The notes under the pieces are model-generated. The model worked only from the letters and a program-made list of their open reading frames with translations, searched no databases and was not told the origin of the DNA. The position numbers and the translations under genes were made by a program. 10,401 bases of DNA from an uncultured Eubacterium sp. (lineage in GTDB: Bacteria; Bacillota; Clostridia; Lachnospirales; Lachnospiraceae). The stretch spans positions 1 through 10,401 of the forward strand of contig CAMODP010000059.1 in assembly GCA_946611445.1 (NCBI GenBank), in the 5' to 3' direction. Numbering within the stretch: the first letter of the stretch is position 1; each line of letters opens with the position of its first letter. This document shows, in pieces, positions 1-7,531 of this stretch.

Positions 1-1049
1 ACAAACATCCTGCGGCTCAGTTCCTCCGCGGAACAGCAGCTGCGAAGTGTGGGAGCGATCAGGGCGCGGCGGGACGCATACAGATAGGAATGTCCGATTC
101 CGTCCGTGACACAGCTGCCGTATGCCTTTTCCAGAAGGGCACCGTCCCGGGCGAGAAAGAAAAGATGTTCTATCCCGTCCTCCGCCGTCTTCTGTTCGAG
201 CCATTTGCAAAAACCGTACAGGAGCGGCCCCAGCAGTGCATATCCCGTCCTCCGGAAATAGGAAAGGCGGGCGGCATGATTATCTGTAAACCTGCAAAGG
301 CTCCGGTAATCTTCCTGAAGCGTATCCGTGCGAAACCCTAGATCATTGAAGAACTCTCCCCGCTGTATATCGCCGCTGACCAGAAAAGCCTGCAGGCCGG
401 CCATGCGTGCCTGCAGACCGTCCGATACAAAATTGTCGCCGATATGCAGCACATCCGAGGGCTTCCGGCAGAGTTTCTCGCAGAGCCGGCGGTACAGGCC
501 GCCCCGGCGCTTGGTGCACATCTCCTCCGATGACAGAAACAGCCGCCCCTCCGGCACCGTGTAACCGCAGCGGTCCAGTATGCGGCGGATGCAGTCCGCA
601 GGCAGATACATGTCAGAAGTCAGCGCTACGGTCTTATTCCTGCGGACGCAGTAATGCCACACCCGCTTCATGTCCGGATCAGGTTCTGCCAGTGTCTCTT
701 CCCAGTGCATCTCCATACCGCGGAGTTCCTGCAGCATCTCCCCGGTGAAAGAGTCCGGAAAGAATGTGTAAATATCGTCCAGCGTCACTTCTTCCCGCCG
801 GCCTCTGCCGGTCAGTTCCGCCCTGGCCTGCCGCTCCGCGCGCAGTCTGTTCTCCGCAAAACCGGTTTTCCTGCCGTATTTCCTGTCCAGCTCCCGTTCC
901 ATCATGGTAAATACAGTCGAAGGAGCTGCCGCGTCGCGCCGGACGAGAGTGTCAAAAATGTCAAATGAAATAACAGGATAGCTGTCAATCAGGGGCCGCA
1001 GCCCGCCCAGATCGGCAGATCGCCTTTTGCCTGTATACCCACGCAGCAT
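1..1049 (-). CDS. HAD-superfamily protein of polysaccharide loci (partial, 3' end outside window)
   Basis: Open from an ATG at 1049 to the left edge (349 complete codons, C-terminus missing). Residues 26-36 carry HAD motif I in the form SFDIFDTLV, with Asp30 as the presumed nucleophile. Motif II is LTSDMYLP (143-150) and motif IV is HIGDNFVSD (202-210). A later segment, FFLARDGALL (297-306), matches the second conserved block I associate with the large predicted hydrolases often found beside glycosyltransferases. The start is preceded by AAGAGGTG with 7 bases to the ATG. Only 13 bases separate it from the stop of the upstream sugar transferase, so the two are probably co-transcribed. The substrate is unknown; a role in surface-glycan synthesis is inferred from context. 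Position +2 after the nucleophile is Phe32, not the Asp general acid of classical HAD phosphatases, so phosphatase activity should not be assumed. Confidence 0.85.
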   Translation of the reverse strand, partial: MLRGYTGKRRSADLGGLRPLIDSYPVISFDIFDTLVRRDAAAPSTVFTMMERELDRKYGRKTGFAENRLRAERQARAELTGRGRREEVTLDDIYTFFPDSFTGEMLQELRGMEMHWEETLAEPDPDMKRVWHYCVRRNKTVALTSDMYLPADCIRRILDRCGYTVPEGRLFLSSEEMCTKRRGGLYRRLCEKLCRKPSDVLHIGDNFVSDGLQARMAGLQAFLVSGDIQRGEFFNDLGFRTDTLQEDYRSLCRFTDNHAARLSYFRRTGYALLGPLLYGFCKWLEQKTAEDGIEHLFFLARDGALLEKAYGSCVTDGIGHSYLYASRRALIAPTLRSCCSAEELSRRMF

Positions 1050-1062
1050 GTCAATTCACCTC

Positions 1063-2343
1063 TTACCGGAACAGCGCCCGTATTGTCAGCATAATCAGCC
1101 GGATATCCATGACCAGAGATTGATTTTCTATATACAGGAGATCCAGCTTCAGCCTGTCAAGCGGCGTAGTATCAGCCGTCCCGAACACCTGCGCATATCC
1201 GGTCAGTCCGCCCTTTACGCTCATGCGGTAGCGGAATTCGGGGAGTTCACGGCACCGTGCGTCCACATAATCGATGCGTTCCGGCCGCGGCCCCACAAAG
1301 CTCATATCCCCCAGAAGAATGTTGATGAGCTGGGGAAGTTCATCAAGGTGCAGCCGCTTAGCCGTCCAGGGCTCCCTGTCGTCCTCCCGGAGTCTGCTGC
1401 GGAAGCGCAGCATGCGGAAAATACGGCCGTTTTCTGTGTAGCGTTCTTCCTTCTCCAGTACCGGCCCCCTGTACTTGACCTTGATCCACAGTGCGGTAAT
1501 CAGCAGGACGGGTGAAAACAGCACCAGAAGAACAGCTGCCATCAGCCGGTCCAGTATGGCTTTCAGCCTTCTGCGGCTGGAATTGTGGTAGGCATACTCA
1601 TATTTCATCAGCGGCGTATCCAGAAGATGCTTGGCTTCGCAGCCCATATTCAGAATGGCCGGTATGCCGGCTGTGTAGTAGAACGGAAGATTGCGTTTCA
1701 GACACTCGCCTATTATTTCGCTCCTCTTGACAGTCGGAACGTCATACATCACGACTGTCTCACACCGGTCCAGTTCATCCCTGAAGCCGTCATCACTGTC
1801 AGCAAGAGTAGCGGTAAAACGGAAAAGATGGCTGTACTTGCGGAGAAGGCGCCTCTCAAACCGGAGGCTCTCCTCAACCGTGCGCTCTGAACCGTAGAGC
1901 AGGAGGGTTCTGTTTGGCGGGACATGCGTGATATAGTAGCGCTTATAAATGACAACCAGAACTGATGTGCCGGCTATCTGCAAAACATAGAGCGCCAGTC
2001 CGGGGAGAAGGTTCACAAAATGGTGTGAAAACATGTAGACACGGAAATCATCTGCAACCAGGATGACCTGGGCCAGCAGGGCGGCATCTGCCACGAACAG
2101 AGAGATTGCGTGGGACACCACGACCTCGGTCGTTTCTGAAGAGACGAAGCTGAACGCCTTGTACATGTGACAGCAGCCGTTATACAGCACGAAAAACAGA
2201 AGAAGGCTCACGGCCGCCCCGAGACTGCGAAAGGCGCCAAAAACCAGGCCGTTGTAAAACCACAGCCAGGCCAGGGCAAACCACCCTGTATTCCAGACGC
2301 GCAGCAGAAACCGCGCGATCGTTGTTAGACGTCTGTCTCCCAA
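1063..2343 (-). CDS. Polyprenyl-phosphate sugar-1-phosphate transferase (WbaP/PglC-type)
   Basis: Predicted to move a sugar-1-phosphate from a nucleotide sugar to undecaprenyl phosphate, the first membrane step of capsule or exopolysaccharide repeat-unit synthesis. Residue numbers here count from an upstream GTG at 2352. The N-terminal third holds about four hydrophobic segments (roughly 10-30, 45-60, 83-100, 112-135). A soluble middle region (about 148-245) resembles the nucleotide-binding-like domain of large family members. The C-terminal catalytic domain (about 262-429) has KAILDRL at the re-entrant helix, the catalytic LDELPQL (Asp337-Glu338), GDMSFVGPRPE (349-358) and KGGLTGYAQVFG. I chose a TTG start at 2343 because AAGAGGTG ends 6 bases before it, the layout also seen at the next gene; the GTG at 2352 lies inside that binding site. 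The motif usually KFRSM reads RFRSR. It heads an operon with the HAD gene; the donor sugar cannot be told from sequence. Confidence 0.93.
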   Translation of the reverse strand: MGDRRLTTIARFLLRVWNTGWFALAWLWFYNGLVFGAFRSLGAAVSLLLFFVLYNGCCHMYKAFSFVSSETTEVVVSHAISLFVADAALLAQVILVADDFRVYMFSHHFVNLLPGLALYVLQIAGTSVLVVIYKRYYITHVPPNRTLLLYGSERTVEESLRFERRLLRKYSHLFRFTATLADSDDGFRDELDRCETVVMYDVPTVKRSEIIGECLKRNLPFYYTAGIPAILNMGCEAKHLLDTPLMKYEYAYHNSSRRRLKAILDRLMAAVLLVLFSPVLLITALWIKVKYRGPVLEKEERYTENGRIFRMLRFRSRLREDDREPWTAKRLHLDELPQLINILLGDMSFVGPRPERIDYVDARCRELPEFRYRMSVKGGLTGYAQVFGTADTTPLDRLKLDLLYIENQSLVMDIRLIMLTIRALFR

Positions 2344-2349
2344 AATCAG

Positions 2350-2357
2350 CACCTCTT
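2350..2357 (-). promoter_or_regulatory. Ribosome binding site of the sugar transferase (decides its start)
   Basis: On the minus strand the bases read AAGAGGTG, six bases before a TTG. The only earlier in-frame start (GTG, 2350-2352) is part of this motif, and an in-frame TAA lies just upstream, so TTG at 2343 is the better start. Confidence 0.6.
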
Positions 2358-2361
2358 ATGG

Positions 2362-2381
2362 CGGCTGTCGTCATACAGCCG
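2362..2381 (-). promoter_or_regulatory. 5'-UTR hairpin before the sugar transferase
   Basis: A perfect 7-bp stem, CGGCTGT with ACAGCCG, encloses a 6-base loop and sits four bases upstream of the Shine-Dalgarno motif in the leader predicted from the promoter at 2397-2425. It could protect the mRNA end or affect ribosome access. There is no T-run, so it is not an intrinsic terminator. Confidence 0.45.
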
Positions 2382-2396
2382 GCAGTAATCCTCCAC

Positions 2397-2425
2397 ATTA
2401 TGCCCTATTTTGCCTGTTTTATCAA
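2397..2425 (-). promoter_or_regulatory. Sigma-A-type promoter of the polysaccharide operon
   Basis: On the minus strand TTGATA (2420-2425) is separated by 17 bases from CATAAT (2397-2402). Each box matches the consensus at five of six positions. It sits directly after the ferredoxin terminator and predicts a leader of roughly 45-50 bases before the sugar transferase. Confidence 0.65.
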
Positions 2426-2426
2426 G

Positions 2427-2454
2427 ACAAAAAGGCAGGGCCGCCGCCCTGCCT
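2427..2454 (-). terminator. Intrinsic terminator of the ferredoxin gene
   Basis: On the minus strand a 9-bp GC-rich stem (AGGCAGGGC paired with GCCCTGCCT across 2433-2454, four-base loop) is followed by TTTTT and more T-rich sequence. It lies about 35 bases after the ferredoxin stop codon. Confidence 0.85.
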
Positions 2455-2489
2455 CTTAGTATTGCCGTATCATGCCGGCAGAATTCATA

Positions 2490-2879
2490 TCAGTTCTCGA
2501 CTACTTCCAGAATACCCATCGGGCAGGCCTTCGCGCAGATTCCGCACGCGATGCACTTGGAAGTAACCGGAGATTCCGGAGCCTTTACCATTACATGCAT
2601 CGGGCAGACCTCTACACAGTCGCCGCAGCCTGTACAGAGCTTCTTGTCGATAACATAGGTCCCCTTCTTATTCTGGCTGATGGCATTCTGCTTGCAGGTT
2701 CTCGCGCATTTGCCGCACTGCAGACAGACATTCGGTGCCGGTTCTCCGTCCTTGCCGACTACGATCTGGATGCAGGACTTTGCCGGATCAAACACTTTGT
2801 AGAAAGCTGTAGAGCATGCATCCACGCAGGCCAGGCAGGCCATACATGCTTTTTTGTCCGTAACCTTCAGTTTTTTCAT
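2490..2879 (-). CDS. Four-cluster [4Fe-4S] ferredoxin-like protein
   Basis: A 129-residue cytosolic electron-transfer protein by composition. Four regular CxxCxxCxxxC motifs occur at Cys12-22, Cys52-62, Cys82-92 and Cys109-119, enough ligands for four [4Fe-4S] clusters; a 17th cysteine is at 36. Only the last two motifs are followed by proline, as in classical 2[4Fe-4S] ferredoxins. The layout recalls the iron-sulfur subunits of hydrogenase or CO-dehydrogenase systems (HycB/CooF type), but no such enzyme lies nearby, so the redox partner is unknown. The ATG at 2879 is chosen because an AAGGAGGA site lies 10 bases before it; an earlier in-frame start at 2921 falls at about the predicted transcription start and has no such site. 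The gene has its own promoter (2924-2953) and terminator (2427-2454), so it is a single-gene unit. Confidence 0.93.
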   Translation of the reverse strand: MKKLKVTDKKACMACLACVDACSTAFYKVFDPAKSCIQIVVGKDGEPAPNVCLQCGKCARTCKQNAISQNKKGTYVIDKKLCTGCGDCVEVCPMHVMVKAPESPVTSKCIACGICAKACPMGILEVVEN

Positions 2880-2923
2880 TATGTACAGTTCCTCCTTAAC
2901 GAAATTACCCATTACTGACATAC

Positions 2924-2953
2924 ATTATAAGAGATACAGATAATGTTAGTCAT
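2924..2953 (-). promoter_or_regulatory. Promoter of the ferredoxin gene
   Basis: A perfect TATAAT box (2924-2929, minus strand) is preceded, after an 18-base spacer, by ATGACT (2948-2953), which matches four of six -35 positions. The predicted start leaves a leader of about 38 bases containing the AAGGAGGA ribosome binding site (2890-2897). Confidence 0.65.
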
Positions 2954-2966
2954 TAGCAACTTCTGT

Positions 2967-4835
2967 TCAGTGGAGCTCATACGGTTGCGAATAGTACACG
3001 ACAACCGGGGTTTCCAGCGTCAGGTTTTCATAAATCTGCTTCGCGATGTCCAGAGGCAGGTTGATGCAGCCGTGAGAGCCGCCGTAAATATAGATATCGC
3101 CGCCAAATGCGTACTGCCAGGTAGCATCGTGCATACCGACTCCGTCATTGTTCAGCTTCATCCAGTAACTCACCGGGGCAGCCCAGCTCTCTCCGCCGTT
3201 TGTTCCCCGGAGAACCGCGTTCTGCTGCATGGACAGCGGATAGTAAATCCCCTCTGGTGTGTGTCTGCCTTCTGTCATGGTGCCGGATATGACATCCGTC
3301 TCCAGGAGCAGCTTCCCCTCTTCATACATCCACAGATGCTGTTTGCTCAGGTCTACCTCGACATAGGAATCTCCCACGCCGTCGTGATCGCTCATCGGGG
3401 CAGCTTCCCGGTACAGATAGCAGGGTTCGCGGACGATGACACCGCCGCTCTCCAGATCGCTCTTCAGCTGCTGCAGCTCGCTCTCCCGGTCCACTTCCCA
3501 GCCATAATAGTCATTGCCGTCGACAACTGTCGTCTCCCCGGAATGTGTGGTAAAGGTCCGCTCCTTTCCGAAAGAGTCAATTGAATCGGCGAGTTCATCC
3601 ACAAACCGCATCGCGCTGGTGTTCCAGGTATAGGTATCTTTTCTGTACCCGTCAGCCGCGTCCTTTACGAGCCAGTCCTGCAGTGTCTCCCCGTCCAGCA
3701 CCGTATCTCCGTGCGGCGTCTGCAGGGTAACGCTGACCGCTGCCAGTTCATTGAGCTGCTCCGTATCGCGCTTCAGCACTTTGTCGTCACTCCTGACCGC
3801 AGGTGCCGCATACGCGCCGGCAATCTCCTCGAGATCCAGCTCCTTCTCGCCGTTCTCTATGGCGTCACAGGCCGCCTGAAACACCGCTTCCCCGTCCAGA
3901 AGCGTGCCCTCTTCTTCCGGAACAATCTCAAACCGGACGGCATCTGCGTCCCATACGCGCACGGCATCTTCAGGTGCCTTCATATTGGCTTTCTGCAGCT
4001 CAGGCAGCTCCAGGATACTCTCTCTGAGCAGCTCCGGATCGTAGGATGTATCCAGTCTGGCATCAATACTGTCCGGCCTGATCAGGCCCTCATACCAGTG
4101 ATAGGCATCCTGTTCTCCCATCAGCCGTGAGACGCTTCCGTCCGAAACATATTCATATCCGAAGCTCTCCTTCGGGAGCGTCTCGCTCTTTTCGTCCCGG
4201 AAGCGGATCGTCAGAGAATAGTCCAGCGCTTTCTGCGCCAGAATTCCTTCTACTTCAGGCACGGTCTTATTGGAGACATCCGTGCCGTTCACCCGGGTTC
4301 CCTCTCTGAAATGGTTCTGGTAAAACTGCGCATGATGGTAAAACTGAGAAGCTGCTACCGAACCCAGGACCGCAATCAGGAGAACCGCTGCCATCAGGAT
4401 GTTTCTCTGCAGATTCCAGGTGTCTGCATCTGATGCGTCCGTCTCCTCCTGCCGGTTTTCTTCCTGCCGTTTCAGGGCGATCCGCTCCGCAAGGGATGCA
4501 AGCAGAGCCTTTGCGGCAGTACAGCCGGCTTTCAGCCTCCCGGCTGCCGCGGTTCCGAATTGCCGCAATTCGTCAGGAATTCTGATATTGCGCAGGCTGT
4601 CCTGATCTGTTCCCTGTCCCGGCTGCGCAGACCCGCCCGTTTCATGAGGGCTGTTTTCCCGTATCCCTTTCGCTGTGTCTTCCTTGCGGACGGCACGGCG
4701 TACCTTTCTTTCGCTGCCGCGGGTCAGATCCATCATCCCGTCGCCTGTCACAACGCCGCCGGAAGATGCGTTTCCGGCTGCCCAGTACGGCAGATGAAGG
4801 CCTTCGCCAAAGCCTTTACCCTTCTCTTCTTTCAT
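2967..4835 (-). CDS. Membrane-anchored L,D-transpeptidase with peptidoglycan-binding module
   Basis: Predicted to form 3-3 cross-links, or attach proteins, in peptidoglycan outside the membrane. The 622-residue protein has a charged, low-complexity cytoplasmic N-terminus (about 1-144), one transmembrane segment (about 146-163) and an extracellular region. The start of that region (GTRVNGTDVSNKTVPEVE, 179-196) looks like a PG_binding_4 module. The YkuD catalytic domain is at about 489-615, with the signature GGSHGCINLP (585-594, Cys590 nucleophile) and a conserved His in GMHDA (567-571). I chose the ATG at 4835, preceded by a GGGGGA-type site. An earlier in-frame ATG at 4919 would overlap the end of asnA and adds an arginine-rich stretch that looks like antisense of that gene. 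It is last in the STAS-CNNM-asnA operon, 53 bases after asnA. I saw no clear intrinsic terminator before the ferredoxin promoter. Confidence 0.93.
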   Translation of the reverse strand: MKEEKGKGFGEGLHLPYWAAGNASSGGVVTGDGMMDLTRGSERKVRRAVRKEDTAKGIRENSPHETGGSAQPGQGTDQDSLRNIRIPDELRQFGTAAAGRLKAGCTAAKALLASLAERIALKRQEENRQEETDASDADTWNLQRNILMAAVLLIAVLGSVAASQFYHHAQFYQNHFREGTRVNGTDVSNKTVPEVEGILAQKALDYSLTIRFRDEKSETLPKESFGYEYVSDGSVSRLMGEQDAYHWYEGLIRPDSIDARLDTSYDPELLRESILELPELQKANMKAPEDAVRVWDADAVRFEIVPEEEGTLLDGEAVFQAACDAIENGEKELDLEEIAGAYAAPAVRSDDKVLKRDTEQLNELAAVSVTLQTPHGDTVLDGETLQDWLVKDAADGYRKDTYTWNTSAMRFVDELADSIDSFGKERTFTTHSGETTVVDGNDYYGWEVDRESELQQLKSDLESGGVIVREPCYLYREAAPMSDHDGVGDSYVEVDLSKQHLWMYEEGKLLLETDVISGTMTEGRHTPEGIYYPLSMQQNAVLRGTNGGESWAAPVSYWMKLNNDGVGMHDATWQYAFGGDIYIYGGSHGCINLPLDIAKQIYENLTLETPVVVYYSQPYELH

Positions 4836-4888
4836 AATATCCCCCGATTCCGGCTGTATGTGCCGCCTGTTAACAGCCCTCTCTCCCC

Positions 4889-5902
4889 TTACAGAAGGCA
4901 AATGCCGGCCTCTCTGCATGCGCGCCGGGTATCCTCATCCCAGATACTTGTCTGGACTTCTCCGATATGGGCAGAGCCCAAAAGCAGCATGCACAGTCTG
5001 CTCTGTCCTATGCCGCCGCCGATCGTATACGGAAGCTTGCCGGCAAGCAGCTCCCTGTGATACATGAGGTTTTTCCGTTCCTCGTGCCCGGACAGGCGAA
5101 GCTGTTCCAGCAGGCTCTCAGGGCTGACGCGGATGCCCATGCTGCTGATCTCAAAACTGCACTGCAGCGGGTCATTCCAGAACAGGATATCCCCGTTGAG
5201 ATCCCAGTCATCATAGTCCGGCGCCCTTCCGTCATGGGGCTTTCCGTCCGGCAGCACGCGGCCGATCTTCTCGACAAAAGTTGTGCCGTTCTCGCGGACA
5301 AATGTATTCTCCCGCTCCTTCGGCGTAAGATCCGGATACAGTTTCTGCAGTTCTTCTGTTGTCACAAATGTGACGCTGTTAGAATGGACCGGAAGGGCAT
5401 CCAGCGCCGAAAAGCGTGCGTGCAGGTTCAGTTCCGTGGCACAGATCGCAGAGACGATTTTGCGCACGATACCCTCCAGAAACGGAATATTCCTGTCTTC
5501 TTTGTCAATAACACGTTCCCAGTCCCACTGGTCCACGTAGATGCTGTGTAGGTTGTCCAGTTCTTCATCCTTGCGGATGGCATTCATGTCGGTATACAGT
5601 CCCTTCCCCACGCGGAAATCGTAGTCCCGGAGCGCCACCCTTTTCCATTTTGCCAGCGACTGCACAATCTGGGCGTTCGTTCCGGAAGCCGTCACTGTAA
5701 AAGATACCGGCTCCTCAACGCCGTTCAGATCATCATTCAGTCCCAGTCCTGCCTGTACAAACAGAGGTGCCGAAGCACGCTGCAGCTTCAGGGAAGCAGC
5801 CAGCAGGTCGGCAAAATCATGCTTGATCAGCCCGATGGCCTTCTGGGTGTCATAGAGGTTCAGTACCGGATGGTATCCGGCGGGAATTACACAGTTGCTC
5901 AT
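4889..5902 (-). CDS. asnA: Aspartate-ammonia ligase (AMP-forming asparagine synthetase A)
   Basis: Makes L-asparagine from L-aspartate, ammonia and ATP in the cytoplasm (EC 6.3.1.1). The 337 residues fit the usual AsnA length of about 330. Recognisable blocks along the protein include VEEPVSF, KWKRVALRDYDF, HSIYVDQWDWE, RAPDYDDWDLNGDI and, near the end, GGGIGQSRLCMLLL, the class-II tRNA-synthetase-like ATP site. The start at 5902 follows a GAGGAGGAG ribosome binding site. Its ATG overlaps the TGA of the upstream transporter gene by four bases (ATGA), which indicates translational coupling. Downstream, 53 bases lead to the L,D-transpeptidase. No truncation or missing block was seen. Confidence 0.97.
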   Translation of the reverse strand: MSNCVIPAGYHPVLNLYDTQKAIGLIKHDFADLLAASLKLQRASAPLFVQAGLGLNDDLNGVEEPVSFTVTASGTNAQIVQSLAKWKRVALRDYDFRVGKGLYTDMNAIRKDEELDNLHSIYVDQWDWERVIDKEDRNIPFLEGIVRKIVSAICATELNLHARFSALDALPVHSNSVTFVTTEELQKLYPDLTPKERENTFVRENGTTFVEKIGRVLPDGKPHDGRAPDYDDWDLNGDILFWNDPLQCSFEISSMGIRVSPESLLEQLRLSGHEERKNLMYHRELLAGKLPYTIGGGIGQSRLCMLLLGSAHIGEVQTSIWDEDTRRACREAGICLL

Positions 5903-7191
5903 AATTTCTCCTCCTCATCCAGCAGATCCACCCGCACGCGGTCAACCCGCTTTCCGTCCATATCCAGAACCGTGATCATCAGGCGGTCCTGGTAAAAAAC
6001 ATCTTTTTCCTTCGGCACGCAGCCTGCCATATCCATAACCCAGCCGCTGACTGAGGTCGCATCCAGGTCGTCATCCTGCCGGATCCCCAGTTCCTCAAGA
6101 AGATCCTCCACATTTGCGCTCCCGCGCACGAGATATTCCGTCTCGCTTACCCGCACGATTTCATGCACCACCTCATCGTGCTCATCCCAGATTTCTCCCA
6201 CGAGTTCCTCCAGGATATCTTCCATCGTGACGATTCCAAGCGTGCCGCCGTACTCATCCAGCACGACAGCCATGTGCAGTTTTTTCTGCTGGAGCTCCTT
6301 CAGCACCTCATCGATTTTTTTCTGCGGGATCACATACAGAACCTGCCGTACAATATCCCGGGGTTCCATGTCTGTCCGCCATACCTTATTGTAAAAATCC
6401 TTCAGGTATATGATGCCGGTAATGTGATCAATATCCTCGTGCCATACCGGAAGACGGGAATACCCTGTCGCGGCAAAAAGGTCCGCAATTTCTTCTTTGG
6501 AATCGGTATCACGTATGCCGACAATATCCACGCGGGGCGTCAGCACATCCTGCACTTCCTGCTCCGAAAACTCAATGGAATTGCGGATCAGGTCGCTCTC
6601 CTGCTCATCAAGACCGCCGCCGCTCTCTGCTTCGTTCACATATGTCAGCAGTTCTTCTTCTGTGATGGTCCTGTCTTCTTTGTTTCTGAAAACCTTAGAA
6701 AGAAAGCCCTTCCATTTGCCGAAAAGCAGATTGAGCGGCGTAAAAAGAACGACACAGATTCTGAGTAAAGGCGCCGAAAACATGGCAAATGTCTCAGGAA
6801 ACTCAGAAGCCATGCTCTTGGGCGTAATCTCACCGAATACCAGCAGAACCAGTGTGGTGACCAGCGTCGCCGTTCCGGAACCGACATCCTGTCCCAGAAG
6901 CCTGACAAAAATGACGGTCGCGAGAGACGTGGCCCCGATGTTGACCAGGTTGTTGCCGATCAGGATTGTAGACAGCAGGTTGTCATAGTTTTCCAGAAGA
7001 CGCAAGACAAGCGCCGCCTTCCCGTCTCCCTTCTCAGACAAATTCCTGACCCGGACACGGTTCAGCGACGCGAAAGCAGTCTCTGTAGCGGAAAAATACG
7101 CTGACAGAAGCAGACATATTATAATAATGAAAATTGAACCCGTATACTCTTCCACGGCTGGAAACGACAGTACCCTTTCTAAATCACTCAA
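5899..7191 (-). CDS. CNNM/CorB-type (HlyC-like) membrane protein with CBS pair
   Basis: Member of the family with a CNNM (DUF21) membrane domain, a CBS pair and a CorC_HlyC domain, generally tied to Mg2+/divalent-cation efflux; older annotations say hemolysin. The membrane domain (about 15-160) contains SATETAFASLNR (34-45), GNNLVNIG (79-86) and FGEITPKS (119-126). CBS motifs follow at about 213-275 and 280-340, the second ending in LDEYGGTLGIVTMEDILEEL. The CorC_HlyC domain is at about 345-425. Full length (430 residues). The first possible start is TTG at 7191, which overlaps the end of the STAS gene by eight bases and lacks a strong ribosome binding site, so translation may depend on ribosomes finishing the STAS gene. 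An in-frame GTG at 7155 is an alternative that would still keep the membrane domain. Confidence 0.93.
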   Translation of the reverse strand: MSDLERVLSFPAVEEYTGSIFIIIICLLLSAYFSATETAFASLNRVRVRNLSEKGDGKAALVLRLLENYDNLLSTILIGNNLVNIGATSLATVIFVRLLGQDVGSGTATLVTTLVLLVFGEITPKSMASEFPETFAMFSAPLLRICVVLFTPLNLLFGKWKGFLSKVFRNKEDRTITEEELLTYVNEAESGGGLDEQESDLIRNSIEFSEQEVQDVLTPRVDIVGIRDTDSKEEIADLFAATGYSRLPVWHEDIDHITGIIYLKDFYNKVWRTDMEPRDIVRQVLYVIPQKKIDEVLKELQQKKLHMAVVLDEYGGTLGIVTMEDILEELVGEIWDEHDEVVHEIVRVSETEYLVRGSANVEDLLEELGIRQDDDLDATSVSGWVMDMAGCVPKEKDVFYQDRLMITVLDMDGKRVDRVRVDLLDEEEKL

Positions 7192-7483
7192 TCGTCAGAA
7201 TATCCGAAAACCCGGTCACTTCAAAAATTTCCCGGATCGTCTCATTAACATGGATCAGCTTCATTCCGCCCTGTTTGCTCATCGTCTTCTGCGCGGACAG
7301 CAGAACCCGCAGGCCTGCGGAAGATATATACTCGAGTTTTTCAAAATCAAGCACCAGTTCCTTCAGTCCCTCGGTACTCTCCTGCAGTTCCTTCTCAAGG
7401 TCAGGCGCCGTAACGGTATCCAGCCGCCCCTCCAGAGCGAATACAGCCTTATCCCCGTCAATTGTCTTGCTGATATTAAGCAT
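7184..7483 (-). CDS. STAS-domain protein (anti-anti-sigma factor-like)
   Basis: A 99-residue single STAS domain. The phosphoacceptor region reads EYISSAGLRVLLSA (51-64). By alignment with the DSSGL motif of SpoIIAA, Ser55 would be the phosphorylated serine. The N-terminal strand and loop (VFALEGRLDTVTAPDLE) are typical of the family, whose members bind anti-sigma kinases or act as signalling switches. No RsbW/SpoIIAB-like kinase is in the window. I chose the ATG at 7483, where the domain begins, with an AAAGGA site upstream; an earlier in-frame start at 7576 would lie upstream of the promoter. It is first in an operon with the CNNM transporter, asnA and the L,D-transpeptidase, and its stop codon overlaps the next gene's start. 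Confidence 0.9.
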   Translation of the reverse strand: MLNISKTIDGDKAVFALEGRLDTVTAPDLEKELQESTEGLKELVLDFEKLEYISSAGLRVLLSAQKTMSKQGGMKLIHVNETIREIFEVTGFSDILTIE

Positions 7484-7511
7484 AGATCTATCTGTTCCTT
7501 TCCAATTATGC

Positions 7512-7531
7512 TTATCTGCGTATTCAGATAA
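7512..7531. repeat. Inverted repeat at the STAS operon transcription start
   Basis: TTATCTG and CAGATAA form a perfect 7-bp inverted repeat around six bases. It directly abuts the -10 box of the promoter at 7532-7560 and covers the predicted start point. It could be a repressor operator or a 5'-end hairpin. Confidence 0.45.

Noticed and set aside
90..968. Four overlapping plus-strand open frames at the left edge
   Set aside because: They are antisense to the HAD gene, whose motifs are clear on the minus strand.
3711..4605. Plus-strand open frames within the L,D-transpeptidase region
   Set aside because: Opposite-strand shadows of a well-supported gene, without recognisable domains.
4836..4919. 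Upstream ATG at 4919 as start of the L,D-transpeptidase
   Set aside because: It would overlap asnA by 31 bases and adds a basic stretch with no domain; the ATG at 4835 has a nearby purine-rich site.
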